64,000 bases of DNA from Haemonchus contortus (GCA_000469685.2 LS997563.1:7316437-7380436); one strand, 5' to 3'; numbered from the stretch's first letter, positions 34,001 to 45,787 are shown. The notes: generated by a model from the letters alone, not told the origin. Program-made: numbers and translations.

Positions 34001-36220
34001 CTACGAAATATCGCACTCTTATAAAAATGGAGTGGATACTGTATTAATGTGCGAAATAGAGCAGTGAAAAACACCTTGCCACCACATTTATTGTCTAATT
34101 GGTCCATAGTCCGGTTTACCTCAAGGACAGCCAATCCACGGTAGATTGGTGATAAGCTTTCTACGGACCCTACTGACTACCTACCCATCGATTGTATTGA
34201 GTAAATCACCCCAGGTCACCCCATGGGTCAAACAGAGTCTTTCAGATCCTTTACCGTTGGATTTCAATATGAGGCTCACTCTGAGGGGTTTGGGGTGGGG
34301 CGGGTGGTTGAGCAGACAAGTTTATCTTTTAGTACATCCTCAACCTCCCCTAGAAAGTACACCTTGATTTTGGTATTTTTTATTGAAACTACTAGACCTC
34401 TGAAAACCTCTCTACCTCCAAATTGAACTCAGAAAGGTGAAGAAAAAATAAGGGAGCGCCCTTGAAATGAGGTTTTCGATCCCCATGTCTCTTCACTTTT
34501 GTTAGGAAGTGGCAAAAACCGGAGGATGAGAAAGTTTTCATCTAAGGCGTTTTTATGTCCCTGTTGATGTTGAGTGATGTAAGAGCCATCCCATTTGATT
34601 GGAAAAATGGTCACGTACTCCATCTTCCATTCATTTAAAAAACGGAAGTGGTGCTAGTACAAAGTACATAACAGGTCTGCTGAAAAGTCTATCAAAAATC
34701 AAACGTTCACCTTTGTGGGTAGAAAGTAAGAGCCCTACCTTACACGGTTATATTCAGGATGGTGAATTCGTCTATTATTGCAAGTCAAACGGTGGCCGCA
34801 GTCAAAAAGTGTGTATTGGTTGCCAACATCGTCAAAAACGACTTTATGATGGTGATAGATATCGTGAAAATGATTCTGTCTACGAGTGTGAGGTAAGTCA
34901 GGGATGGGCGGAGCCTGCGCTAGGATGGGCGGAGCTTCTTGCCGTTCTTCCAAGCCATACTTAAAATTCATCCTTTCATAAGTTTCATTATAGATTCGTC
35001 CAGATTCCTTTGGACATAAACCAGTTGCGTGTCTTTCCAAGGAACTTGATGGTTCAAAGGTCGAGCGAGTAATTGGATGTAGATGGTGAGTATTCCCCCT
35101 TTGATCTAGAGCTTATGAGCCATTTTGAGCTGGTTCATGGGTAGGAGGTCCTTAGAATACCAGTTAGTTGATTGTATGACCAAGAAAGCCATGTTCCATT
35201 TGTAAGGGGACTTCTGTGAGTTAGAACGCACCTCCTTGGCATATAGATTTTTCGCACTGTCCATCAATATCCATGTTTTCTTCAAGAAAGGTTATGCTCA
35301 TTTGGTTTAGGTACCTGCAGTCACCTGAAGCAAAGATCGAACAGACATGTGAGCTTGATGGTTCAGGTACAAAAACAGCCGTTCGAACGCTTGGCTGCAT
35401 TTACAGGCACAACGTAAGCATTTCTTGATTGACGTTTATACTTGGTCGACTATATCTGGCGTTTATTGAAATTGGTCGCAATTGAGTGTGCCTCGCTCTT
35501 GTTGGCTTGCTTCGGTATGCATCCCCATGGGTAACAGCGGTTGTTTTGAAAAACTTGCAGCACGGCGAGACAGCTAGCCAAGATGACCACTATTGACGTG
35601 ACGCGTTGCGGGGCAACTAGCCAAGAGTAGCAGTGCGTTGTGATAGGGACTTCTACTACACATCCTTACTCTCGAACACCATTTGCAAGGATGAGACGAG
35701 GAATACTTGCTTCGGTCCTCGCATGTAACATTCCCCGTGAATTGGTCACGGTAACAACCAACAGAGCGGCCCGCGGGCGGTTGCCGCTCGAGCTTAGGTG
35801 CGATCAATAAGTAAGCTTTGTAACAGTTGGCGTTGAGCGTCTTCCAAGTATGAACGTGGCCTGAATGACAGTATGAAGGTTTCCTCCAAAATACTCTAGG
35901 AAAATCATATCTACTCTTTATTATGATAGTTTTGTACAGTACTGGGTGAATAAACTGTACTCGTTCAGGGATTCGACACGGTCTATTTGTCACCCGATCG
36001 ATATACCATATGGAACATACCCGGTAAAAAGATGGCTACTGGAATATCGTGTCGAGTAAGTGTGCACTTAAAGTATTATTAGAAAGTATAATGGATGGTA
36101 TATTTTAACTGAACCGGTTTGTAGCTTACCCCTGACGGAGCGAAATTGGAAGTGTTCGATGTGAATCGGCTGGCCGAATTCACTCAGGGATTAACGTACG
36201 ATCAACCGCGAGGAAAATGA
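28066..36220 (+). CDS. Secreted cysteine-rich protein with repeated MIG-18/fibronectin-I-like modules
   Basis: Eleven exons: 28066-28160, 28275-28339, 28436-28561, 30568-30659, 32676-32800, 33885-33981, 34758-34892, 34994-35085, 35311-35413, 35969-36055, 36125-36220 (TGA). All phases close, giving about 370 residues. The N-terminus is a signal peptide (MLFQFLTTFLLLVPCLYA, cleaved before QLS if the ATG at 28084 is used). There is no later membrane segment, so the protein is probably secreted. The body is a series of modules of about 35-50 residues with the pattern Gly-x-x-Trp/Tyr ... Tyr-x-Tyr-x-Cys ... Gly-Cys, for example HYKVGETW ... YYYECE and HYKVGDQW ... VYYCK. I count six clear modules and two degenerate ones. 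The pattern matches what I recall of the fibronectin type I-like domain of C. elegans MIG-18, a gonadal extracellular-matrix protein. The last 60 residues lack cysteine pairs. Function in a parasite is unknown. Confidence 0.8.
30745..30900 (+). repeat. tRNA-derived SINE, copy 2 (diverged, 3'-truncated)
   Basis: Reads GGGTGGAGTTGTGCAAGCGG, then the B-box region CGGTCAGGGGATCAG, then GAGATTCGTCTGGGAGGAT, in the same order as the family. It breaks off before the CCACCGCAAGTCATT block. It lies within intron 4 of the secreted-protein gene. Confidence 0.6.
31290..31490 (-). repeat. tRNA-derived SINE, copy 3 (diverged)
   Basis: Minus-strand, heavily mutated copy. GGGCGCCTCCGCCTCGTCTC, the equivalents of the GCACTGAC..GTACATCGG and CAGACTGGTCTGAGG blocks, and GGTACGACAATGACTTCGG occur in the family order. 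Also in intron 4 of the secreted-protein gene, facing the opposite way to copy 2. Confidence 0.5.
32532..32559. repeat. (TTTA)7 microsatellite
   Basis: About seven TTTA units in intron 4 of the secreted-protein gene, followed by further TTTATTTATC runs to about 32612. Confidence 0.85.
32889..32959 (-). repeat. tRNA-like sequence (SINE head or tRNA pseudogene)
   Basis: On the minus strand, GGTCTCGGTAGTGAAGGG resembles a Pol III A box and GGATTCGAGCC a B box. The ends GGTCTCG and CGAAGCC can pair at most positions. The D and anticodon arms are not regular, so a working tRNA is unlikely. It lies in intron 5 of the secreted-protein gene. Confidence 0.35.
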
Positions 36221-37216
36221 TGGGCCATGCTTTGGCTTATGTTCTCAAATTTTAAAATGGAACCCCTCAGATGGCTTCATAAGCGGATAGGTGTTACAAT
36301 TGCTAGCAACGATTTTTTACTTCTAATCGATACGGCTTTGTGAATCGTATACCAAAGATCTTGATCAGTTTAGAAGCGTAGCAGCTTTCTACTGTAGGTA
36401 TAGCCTCTACCCAGCTATTGGCTTATGACCAGCTTATGGATACTTAAGCGTTAACGTTTAGTGAAGCGCTATTGTACGTTGGTTAGTCAGCATCTCAATC
36501 CGTCATTTTGCCCTCACATTTCTTCTTATTTTCTTTTATAAATTTTATTCTTTTCGCCTCTGCACACCATTCAGTGTGATACTGTACGTGTTTCGTACCT
36601 AGGTAATTCTTTTTATTTGATACGTGTAAATACATTTGTTTTTATTCAGAATATTTCTCATGTTGCAATAGTAATAAAAAATTCCGCTGGATTTTTTTCT
36701 GTTGTACAAGTCACGGGTGTTTTTTAATACCAGAATATTGTCTAAGCCATTAAGAGTGCCCCAAAAACATGGATAGAAATAAAAGAGACGTTGGCTGATG
36801 GAGGGATGCGCCACGCACCTTACATTTGCTCAGCATCGCCATGGTATTTGAATGCTCAATAGGCTAGGTACGGCACGATACTTCCGCCTTTCCAAGGGGA
36901 TTTGAAATTTACTGATCAACCGTAAAAGAACGAAAAGCCGTCTTAGCTGAAGAATAACAGATACGAGATTAAATCTTTTGACCATTTATGTGGTTGCAGC
37001 GTTTCTTAGCATTACACAAATTTACCGACTGGATCTTCTTGAAAATGTGATCTAACTGACTTCTGGCACAACAACACGCTTGACCCTGATTGTTGGGGTA
37101 TTCCCCTTATGCCCTATGTATACGCGCGGGTGAGCCCTTCTTTCTATTGTTTATGGAAGGTATCCTAATGTGTTTAAGCTATCCTATTCCTATTTTGAAA
37201 GGTAATATTGTTCAAG
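36221..37216. other. 3' flank of the secreted-protein gene
   Basis: Presumed 3' UTR and intergenic DNA. The first AATAAA after the stop is at 36778-36783, 558 bases downstream, so the true polyadenylation signal may be a variant. No gene seen. Confidence 0.45.
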
Positions 37217-37490
37217 TGGGCGGAGGTGGTGTAGGGGCAAGTGGGCGTTCTACCAAACGTGCGCGGTCCGTGGCTCGAATCTAGGTTCGATTTTCGCCCG
37301 GCCTAACGAAGCCGTCCATAGTCCGGGTTCGGTTAATTAGTACCAAACTCGGAATTGAAGCACTGATCCGCACATCGGCAGGCCACCGCAGGTTACTGCA
37401 CAAGCGACATATACATTTAAATGTCGCAACGGTTCTGAATGGAAGTTGAATGCCGGGCGCATTCCAGAAACTGGATTGATTGACTCCAAA
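37217..37490 (+). repeat. tRNA-derived SINE, copy 4
   Basis: Starts GTGGGCGGAGGTGGTGTAGG (A box), followed by GTGGCTCGAATC (B box), CGCCCGGCCTAACGAAGCC, TCGGTTAATTAGTACCA, GCACTGATCCGCACATCGG and GGCCACCGCAGGTTACTGC, and ends near GGATTGATTGACTCC. Same order as copy 5, 1 kb downstream, in the same orientation. Confidence 0.8.
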
Positions 37491-38273
37491 AACCTCGATA
37501 TATCTCGACTTCAATTCAATAATACTATTTATACATTTACTTCTATAAGATTGACGAAAGTGATGTACGTTGGCATGAAGGGGTGAGTGGATGAGAGTGT
37601 GATAACTGCTAGTGAGAGAGGAAAAAATGGACTCACATAAAGTATTTAGTGTAGTGAAACCGGAAGTTGTTTGACAGATTCATCGATATTTCTATTTCGT
37701 TTGCAGCCGATGTTTTTGCCTCATCAATCAACCATACCTCCTGAAATGATCTAAACAACACACTGATAGAACCCTTCAATTACCCTTCAAAGCATCGAGA
37801 GTGCCAAGCTGAGCGCCAAGTGTTTTCGACACTCACTTGTCATTGCCTGTTTACATGTTTACAGGAGACTTCTGACTGAAAAGAGAGGAACGAGGTGAGA
37901 AGGCAGAAGAAAGGGGGGATGCTCTGTTGTGCTCTTCACCAAGGTTCAGAGGCAGAGCTGGAACGTCCCAAGAGATGAATTCAGGGCTGGATGTGTTTTG
38001 ATGAAACCATTCTCAATGGGTCAGGGTAATGGAGTATACCGTCTACGTCCTACTAGCGAAAGAGACTGTCAGAGACCATCTAGCCGTTTGGGAAAAGTTA
38101 GAAAGGAATATAAGGGTGAAGATATAGCCGAAAAAAATCCCTCCACTGTGTTCTGCTTCCTTGACACTCATGGCTGGAGCGTAGAGAAGGACGAAGCGCC
38201 AGCTCTCCGATAGGAACCAAAATTCAGCACGGCAATCAAACCGTAACTTTAAGGTGAAATAAAATGCAAGTTA
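37491..38273. other. Gene-free stretch between two SINEs
   Basis: A 94-codon frame at 37929-38213 has no recognisable domain or splice partners. Nothing else seen. Confidence 0.4.
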
Positions 38274-38568
38274 GGGCGCAGGTGGTGTTGTAGCAACTAG
38301 CGTACTATCTCACACGCACGGTCAGGGGTTCGAATCCCGGATCGATGCCCGCCTAGGCCAACCAAGCCTTCCATCCCTCTGAGGTCGATTAATTGGTGCC
38401 AGACTCGTCTGGGAGGATAAAAGCACTGACCTGTACATCGGCTGGCCACCGCAAGTCATTGTATGTATCGTCCACATACGCACTCATTAAGCCACCACGA
38501 TTCTGAATGGAAGTCGAGGACGGGGGCGCATCCCTCAGACGGGATTGATTAACGCCAAAACTTTATCC
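38274..38568 (+). repeat. tRNA-derived SINE, copy 5 (best-preserved)
   Basis: Starts GGGCGCAGGTGGTGTTGTAG. A clean Pol III B box (GGGGTTCGAATCCCGG) follows about 50 bases later. Then come GCCCGCCTAGGCCAACCAAG, TCGATTAATTGGTGCC, GACTCGTCTGGGAGGATAAA, CACTGACCTGTACATCGGCT, CCACCGCAAGTCATTGTAT and a tail ending GGGATTGATTAACGCCAAAA. A good reference copy for the family. Confidence 0.85.
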
Positions 38569-39660
38569 TTAAACCCTTTAAACTGCAAGTTACGGAAATT
38601 TCACAGACAATACAGACATTTCTATCAGGCACACAACCATATTTAAATACACAATTCCCCAACCCGTCTCATATACGACGCATCGAAAAGGGACGAGAGC
38701 ACACGCCCAAAAGCTGTGTAGTACCACAACACCGTTTTGTGCCAGGTCTGGGCCGCATTCATAGAAGGACCATTGCAGGGTTTTTTTTCCACTAGATGAA
38801 TTTTCGTTTCTGTGGGCTTGTGATGGTCTCGAAGATGATTTTGAGCCATTCAGCATGATTTTTCGTTTAGGTCAAGGTAAGGAGGAACGCTGAGGTAAGT
38901 GAGGGCTGGCTTAGCGAAAAAAGTTGGAAAGGGGGATTAGTTGCCAAGTAGGAGCCTGTCTCGGCAACAGAGCGCAGGCAAGGATACGAAAAGGCTTTCT
39001 ACCTTTACATTTTCACCGTACCTACAGTCGCTTCACAATTAAAAACATATTTTTCTTGTGCGACAAATTTCAGAAAAGTCCTTCGTCAGTAATTTTTTTA
39101 CCCTGTGCACTATTTGAACTTGAGGATTTATCTGCCCATCGACTACTTTTGCAGTAACTTATAATCAAGACTAATTCATTTATGTTGTCGATAGCACGGG
39201 AAAATACCCTGAACTTTGATTTCACCCGCTGCTTTGATAGCGACTTTGGAGACAAATGTATCTTTAAGCGTCATCGGGTTTTGACCGCAATTGCAGAAGG
39301 AATTACTTCGAAATTTTTCAAATTCTTATTTGTCAGCACCGAGGAAGTTAACTATACTTTTCGCAGTTTTTTCAGGCAGATTTCTTTCTAATTAGTGGAA
39401 AATACGAAAATCCTGAGCACCTGCTTCCATCCAAAGAATGTTCAAGTAGTTTAGTTCACTCATTTCTTGCCTACTGGCACAAACTATCCCATTTCTCCTT
39501 TTTTTCAAAGTGAAAGAAGGTTTTGTCTTGCAGAAAGCATTTTCAATCAATCTTTTTGCACCTCATCCATAATTTTTATATCGATGGCTTGAATATGCTT
39601 TTCCTCTCGTTTCTGATCACTTTTTCGTTTTTATGTTGTCCTCGAAAAAGCTAGTCGAAA
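38569..39660. other. Intergenic DNA upstream of ufd-3
   Basis: A/T-rich with pyrimidine tracts. Short ORFs (38590-38856, 38924-39157, 39182-39391) show no known features. Presumably contains the ufd-3 promoter. Confidence 0.4.
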
Positions 39661-39699
39661 ATGCTTCCACCCATTAATCTGTCTCAGTGTATATCAGGG

Positions 39700-42600
39700 A
39701 TGAATGACATCGAAATGGAGGACCCTACGGAAAGCGACGATTTCCACCTTAGCAGGATCATAGATGCTCACAAAGGCGATGTGAAATGTATAACGTCTAC
39801 ATCGGCCGGGGTACTTATTTCTGGTGGACGAGATGAAAATGTTAGGTTTTGGACGAAGAGGTTAGTCCCAGGTCTCCATTGTAATGTTAGTATCCGTTCT
39901 GCTTAATGGCTCATTTCAGAGGTGGAGAGTTTTCAGAAACTCTCTCATTCCCTCAGCCAAAAGGATTAGCGGTAAATTCAATAGGTTATTATGAATCTAC
40001 TGATGGTTGGCGATTATTCGCTGGTCGAAAAGATGGGTCCATAGCCGTGTACGGGTCAGGATCTAGTGAACCATTGACTGTACTCACCCAACATTCCTCC
40101 AACGGTATGGTTCCTATCATACTAGATTCATTTTTCCATTATTTCTTTCTGTTTCAAAGTATTATTCGATTGTTCAGTGTGTTGCCTCTATGTTGATGAG
40201 AAGAATCATATCCTTCTTAGTGGATCATGGGACAACAATGTTATTGTTTGGCCAATCAAGGAACTTGGTAGCCCAGAATTTCCAGTAAGTGCTTTTTGTT
40301 TCTTGTGATTATGGCTATTCTATATGTAATTATGGCGATTCTATATAAGTTTTAATCATATCACTGCATCTGGCATTTACCTTTAGTAGAGCTGCGAAGG
40401 GATTTGGCCCGCGACCGATCGCGGTGACCGGTCGCGGGGCAAATCGTGGACTATGAAAGCAGCCAGTGAGTTAGGCACAAAGAGAAGGCACTACATCCGA
40501 ATTGTATAATTTCATGATTTCTGAGGCGTTGTTGAGATTATTAGTCAATGAATTGGCCAAATTGAAGCAATAGAGGTCTCAAGCGGTATATTCTTCCTTG
40601 TGTTTTTAACTATTTACATTTTTGATCCTCACCATTGACTACATTACTAGCAAATGTGCCCCTCTTCTCTTCTAGGCTCTGCTTCTAAATGGGCACAAGC
40701 TTTCTGTTTGGGCTTTAGCTGCAATTGAATCGTCTCCTGGCTACTACCTCACAGGAAGTGCAGATAAAACCATAAAGTTATGGCGAGACGATAACGAAGT
40801 CAGGACGTATACAGGTGTGTGACTTGGGTTTCTTCTTTATTCGTGGAATATTAGACAATTGTACGAATGCTATGAGGAGGTTTTTTTGAGTTAGAGCGGT
40901 TGAGGTTGAGTTCTGTTTTTTCCTGTTTCAATTCTTCCATTGCTAAATTCGTCGGTTTCCATATTTTTAATGAAGACAATCAAATCTTATTCACTACTTT
41001 GTAAGGTTCTACAGTTCAGGACATACTGATGTTGTTCGAGCTCTTCTCGTGATTTCGGACGATCGGTTCCTCTCAGCTGGTAATGATTCCACAATACGAA
41101 TGTGGCATACTGAAACTGGCGTTTGTCTTGCTACCTATACTTCACTCGTCGACACTTTTATATTTTGGTCAGTATTTTATTTACAGTTTTATAACATTAG
41201 CATAAACCCAAAGTTATTATTTTCTTCATTCTCTAATGTATTCAGTTACCTCTTCGCTGTTTTTATTGTCCCCACAATTTAATACTGCATTGATTTTGGA
41301 TTGTTCGAAGGAGTCTAAAATCTAATGCTCAATGTTACTGCAGTGCCATTTCTCAGTGTAGGCAATCGGTGATTTTTAGAGTGGGAGGTATTCGTTGTAT
41401 AGTTTCCTATGAGAGAGTAAAAGCAAAAACTGACTTGAAATATAGTGCTACATAATACCTATTGTTAAACTTTCTCGTGGTTTAATATGTCCACAATTTA
41501 CCTCTGAAAATCCTTTTTCAGCTTGACTTTGGTTGATTCCAATGTTATTTCATGCAGCGAGGGTGGTCACGTTGAAGTATGGAAACCTCTCACTGTTGAA
41601 GAACAGCATAGGTAATATCCTTAGAAGAAGTTTAGCTGTATGTGGGGAAATGAGAAATACTTTTTTAGCTTGGTTCATAACCAGATTGTGCAGTTGCCGG
41701 CGCTCACGGCTTGGGCAGTGAAAGGTCTTCCTAACGGTGACGTTGCGTGTGCTACAAGGTATCTTTTTCTTTCACGAAGTATTCTTTTTCACCTTCACTC
41801 ATCCGCCTCTTTTTTGATGGGAGAGGGAAGAGACTGAACTGTTTCTTTCCTCAATTATCCTGCATCTTTCGTTCAGCTACCACTGGTCTTTCCCAATTTT
41901 AGTGATGGGCGTATCTATGTGCTTACACAGGAAAGCAACAGAAAAGCGTCAGCTGCTATCCTTACTGCCTTTGATGATGCTGTAGCGGCTAAAATCGCAA
42001 AGGAGCTTGAACGAAAAGAACAACAGGTGGTTACTAGTCGCCCAAATAATTTTTTGTGTTTTTTAGCATTTGCTTTTTAGTTTTTTTTTATTAATTTCTC
42101 ACTTGTTTGATTTCGCGGTTAGATGTTCAGGTGGGATATCCGGAAAGTAGCATACTCGTTGATTAGTCGAGTAATCTTTCAAAAAAGCTTCGCTGTTGCT
42201 GCCGACTTAGAAGTAATGGTAAGTATTACAGGCGAATGAAACAGTTGTTATCAAAGTTTCTCTTGATGATGGTGCACCTAATATGGAGCTTCGTTACACA
42301 AAAGGAACGGATCCAACTTTGGCTGCCGAAAAGTTCATTAAGGTTAGATTCTCGTTTGCAGTTTGTGCTGATAAGATACTTTTTTTTTTCAATTCAATTT
42401 TTTTGTTTTTGACTATGAAAGAGTGTTATTATTTGTGAAATCGATCACCACTTTTTAAGGATTACAACCTGCCAGCATCGTATTTAAATGAAATTACGGA
42501 TTATATCGTGGCGCACGTTCCAGAAGCAGCCGCTGCTGCACGAAAAAAGCACAAAGTGCAGCCTACTCAACGGGTTACGGTAGATGGGAAGGTACGTTCA

Positions 42601-45385
42601 TTTCCTCTACTTTACATACTCAATTTATTCACTTGCTTGTAAGCGTGCATTTTTCTATGAACCATTGACCTTTTCTTTTCTTGATTAAATTGATATCGAT
42701 ACCGCTAAATATAGCTTACTATTTCAGTTTCCAACTTGAAAATTGATTTCATCATTCAAAGCTTTTTTTGCGGCCCCATTACTCCTCTTTTCTTCTTCTC
42801 TGAATGAAATACTTTTATATCAGGAATATGACTATGTCTTTGACGTCACTGTGGATGATGGACGTAAACTTCGACTTCCATTCAACTTGGATGAGGATCC
42901 AGACGTGGCAGCTCAGCGATTTGTTGAAAAACACAATTTGCCTGTTTCTTTCTTAGCCAAGGTTTCCCTTCCTTTCTGCTTTGATTCCCACTAAATTCCT
43001 ATCTCGCATTAACGCATTACTTCAGGTATCGGGCCTACTGCGCTCTCAAACTGGCGTTTCCGCGTCTTCATCTAGTCAGCCATTTTACGATCCATTCACA
43101 GGTAGGGGTGTTCTTTGGTTCACAGCAAGCGTATTTTATCCAAATAAAACTTTTGTTTCCGTACAGGAAGCGGTCGATATATTCCTGGTCAGTCATCTGC
43201 AACAAACTCACCGGCAACCGTCGCAGATCCTTTCACGGGCTCTGGACGATATGTGCCTGGAAACTTTGGAGATGCCCCAGCCCCAGCTGGTGGTGATCCC
43301 TTTACTGGCTCCGGAGGGTCAGTGTAGCTTTGAAAGATCGTATTTTACTGTGATTAGATTAAGTCGTTTCAGATACAAACCAGGATCTGTTTCGGGCGAC
43401 CTGATACCCAACGCTTGCCTTCCGCAAGACAAAAAGAGGCCGCGTGGTGAACTGGTCCCAATGTCACATTACTATCGATTTGGAGTTGAGCAGTTAAGCG
43501 CGAAGGCTCACGCGAAACTTGTTGAGCTTAACGAAAATCAACCAATACTGAGGCTGAGCGATGCTCAGGTGAGTGGTGGTAGTATTGTATCTTTAACACC
43601 TACAATCTTTTTTCGTTTTAGGTTTCGGCTATAAAGCAGTTAATGTCACCGGGTGGTCATACGATTGAGTATGACGTTGTGGCAGCTGCACTAGATGTTG
43701 GATTGCAATGGGCAATGTGTGATTTGGTTCCGATTCTTGATGCTTTTCGGGTCGCTCTACTTCATGAGCGCCTTAACAGTTTCTTCTGTGACATGAAGGT
43801 AAGTAAAGTACATTTATACAATCGAGTGCTTGCTGTTTCAAAGGGCTGTGTTGTTAAGAACGGCTTTCGGGTTTTGTTCAACTGGGCAGCAGCTCACTGC
43901 TCACCATCACCTCCTGCCACTTTTTTATGGTCAACTCCTGATCCTTTATCGCAGGGCGCTTTACCTGATGCGTGGCGAACAGGTCACTTTTGTGGAGCTT
44001 TTCATCGCAACCACAACCCTTGTCGACCACTTTTGATTGAGAAACATCGAATAGGCGTGTATAGGTTTTGACCCAATTTATGAGTCTACTGTAGTAAGAT
44101 GAGCGCATGAATGGCAAACCGATGAGCATCTTGTATTCCCATTATTACCGTGTGCACTCCTCAGTAAATGGCTCAAATGGAAGCTGCTGAGCTGTAAACG
44201 ACATTCCGCATCGTGATGTGATTTAGGGTAAAGGCGAAAGTACACAACAACGGCTTTGCGCACTTCTACTGAGTGAAGCTCCAGATGCCGTATGTATTCT
44301 TGTCTGCCGATCATTAGCAAATGCCTTCACTCATCCATGTGGCCGTGAAATGCTCTGCCATGACTTCCAAAATCTATTCGCTGTAGTAGTAAAGCAGTTG
44401 ACGAGCAATAAAGCTGCCCTACAAGTATGTTTCTCGCTATCCGATGATCCATGTTGTAAGTTGAACCTGAACGTAATTAGTTCCAATTCAGCTAGCTGCA
44501 ACTTCAACGCTTGCTAATTGGAGTTTGTTGTTGTTGAACCGGTCGGAAACAGTTGCCGAGTTAGGGCCTAGGGAGGACGCGATTCGAGGTATCGTAAAGG
44601 TGAGAAAATGTAATTTACCCGGCTCTATGATATGGAATCACTGAAATGTTCATTTACAGGTTTGCGAAGCGATTGACTCATTTGGGTATCTCAGTCAAGA
44701 TAGTTTGATTCGACTGCTACAAGCCATAGTTACTTTCATGTGGGGAGATTCGTCAGTAATCAGCGTAAGTCACCATTTTTAGTATTCTCGCCTACCAGTA
44801 ATACCTCAACTACAATATAAAATGGATTTTGACCGAATGTCTAAGAATCGTATATTGGAGAGCTGAGCGGAAGATTTCAAGGTAGGGTCCGAATTTTAGT
44901 TCAGTTCAAGTGGTCCGAATATTATTATGGTGGAGAGGATGTGTAGTAGCGAAGCCTCATTTGTGCCAAAGTCTTCCTATCTTCTCGGAATACTGTGGTC
45001 TTCCTGTTGAGCAGTTCCAGCAGTTGATAGGACCAACCCAAAGGCCTTGGCAGAGATTTGGTGCCAAGAGGGTGCCAGTGTGTGTCAAAATTATCATTTC
45101 CAAGGAACACAGCAGCACTCAGTCGTGTCGTAGTCGATCTGATTGCGATTGTTAGACCATTCCGAAGACAATATTGATACTCCAAGAGTATATCTTTACT
45201 TGAGCAGGCCCTATACAAAAACACCTGTGCTGATCAGATATTTGCCATTTTCTTGATCAGATCAACTTCAGCTTGCGAAATCGAGAAACATGCTGCAAAT
45301 CGTGAACAGAATGAAGGATGCAGTTGTAGATGAACAAGGCAAAAACATTGCCCGGGACATTGTTGAGATGATCTATGCAATCTAA
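39700..45385 (+). CDS. ufd-3: UFD-3 / PLAA (Doa1), ubiquitin- and Cdc48-binding WD40 protein
   Basis: Nineteen exons: 39700-39860, 39920-40104, 40178-40284, 40676-40814, 41020-41167, 41522-41611, 41669-41758, 41903-42026, 42232-42342, 42460-42591, 42824-42961, 43026-43101, 43167-43317, 43373-43568, 43622-43798, 44227-44424, 44492-44599, 44660-44764, 45272-45385 (TAA). Phases close; about 849 residues. Residues 1-300 make seven WD40 blades (for example LISGGRDENVRFW, LLSGSWDNNVIVW, LTGSADKTIKLW). PFU follows, then a linker with DPFTGSGRYVPG repeats. The C-terminal PUL domain, which binds Cdc48/p97, starts near LVPMSHYYRFGVEQL and ends at the stop. The protein links ubiquitin to p97 in protein degradation and endolysosomal sorting. 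Oddity: two PFU-like units in tandem (exons 9-10 and 11-12). The start follows an ATATCAGG acceptor, but an in-frame ATG at 39661 is an alternative. Confidence 0.95.
40402..40444. repeat. GC-rich palindrome in ufd-3 intron 3
   Basis: ATTTGGCCCGCGACCG and CGGTCGCGGGGCAAAT are nearly perfect reverse complements around ATCGCGGTGAC, so the 43 bases are almost self-complementary. Composition contrasts with the A/T-rich intron. It shares CGGTCGCG with the palindrome at 26352-26412. Confidence 0.75.
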
Positions 45386-45651
45386 GTCTTGTATCTTAAT
45401 GACATACTTGTGTATTTAGACTGTATCGAAAGCTGCTTGTACACTAATGTTAACTATTTTCTTTTTTTTCTGGTGAATAATACGGAGATATCGAAAATGT
45501 GAATGTTCGAATGGAAGACAATTATTATTTATAAAAGATTATGCTTTTGTTTGTTCTTGCTGTCTTGTGAACTGAAGTTTCTCTTCGGATATATTTTCTG
45601 TTTGATTACGTTTAGTGTATAGTTGCATTACCTCTAGTGAGACGTGGTTGT

Positions 45652-45678
45652 TAAGACCACATCCATCATGTGGTCTTA
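45652..45678. promoter_or_regulatory. Stem-loop between ufd-3 and the DCAF17-like gene
   Basis: TAAGACCACAT and ATGTGGTCTTA form a perfect 11-bp stem with a 5-base loop. It lies 267 bases after the ufd-3 stop and 80 bases before a TGTTTTTCAG acceptor at 45751-45760 that precedes the next start codon. Position suggests an intercistronic element, but this is inference. Confidence 0.35.
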
Positions 45679-45787
45679 GCTTGAAACTCGATAGGTTCTT
45701 TTTTGTGACTTTTTTAAATATTAGAAGCTGTTTCAGTATATACTATGTGGTGTTTTTCAGTCAAATTTTTCTTGAATTACTTGCTCC

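Noticed and set aside
35574..35993. 139-codon minus-strand ORF
   Set aside because: Overlaps intron 9 and the start of exon 10 of the secreted-protein gene; no known domain, low-complexity composition.
38320..38345. B-box GGGGTTCGAATCCCGG taken as part of a tRNA gene
   Set aside because: No cloverleaf can be drawn. The sequence belongs to a dispersed repeat with a non-tRNA tail, so it is a SINE head.
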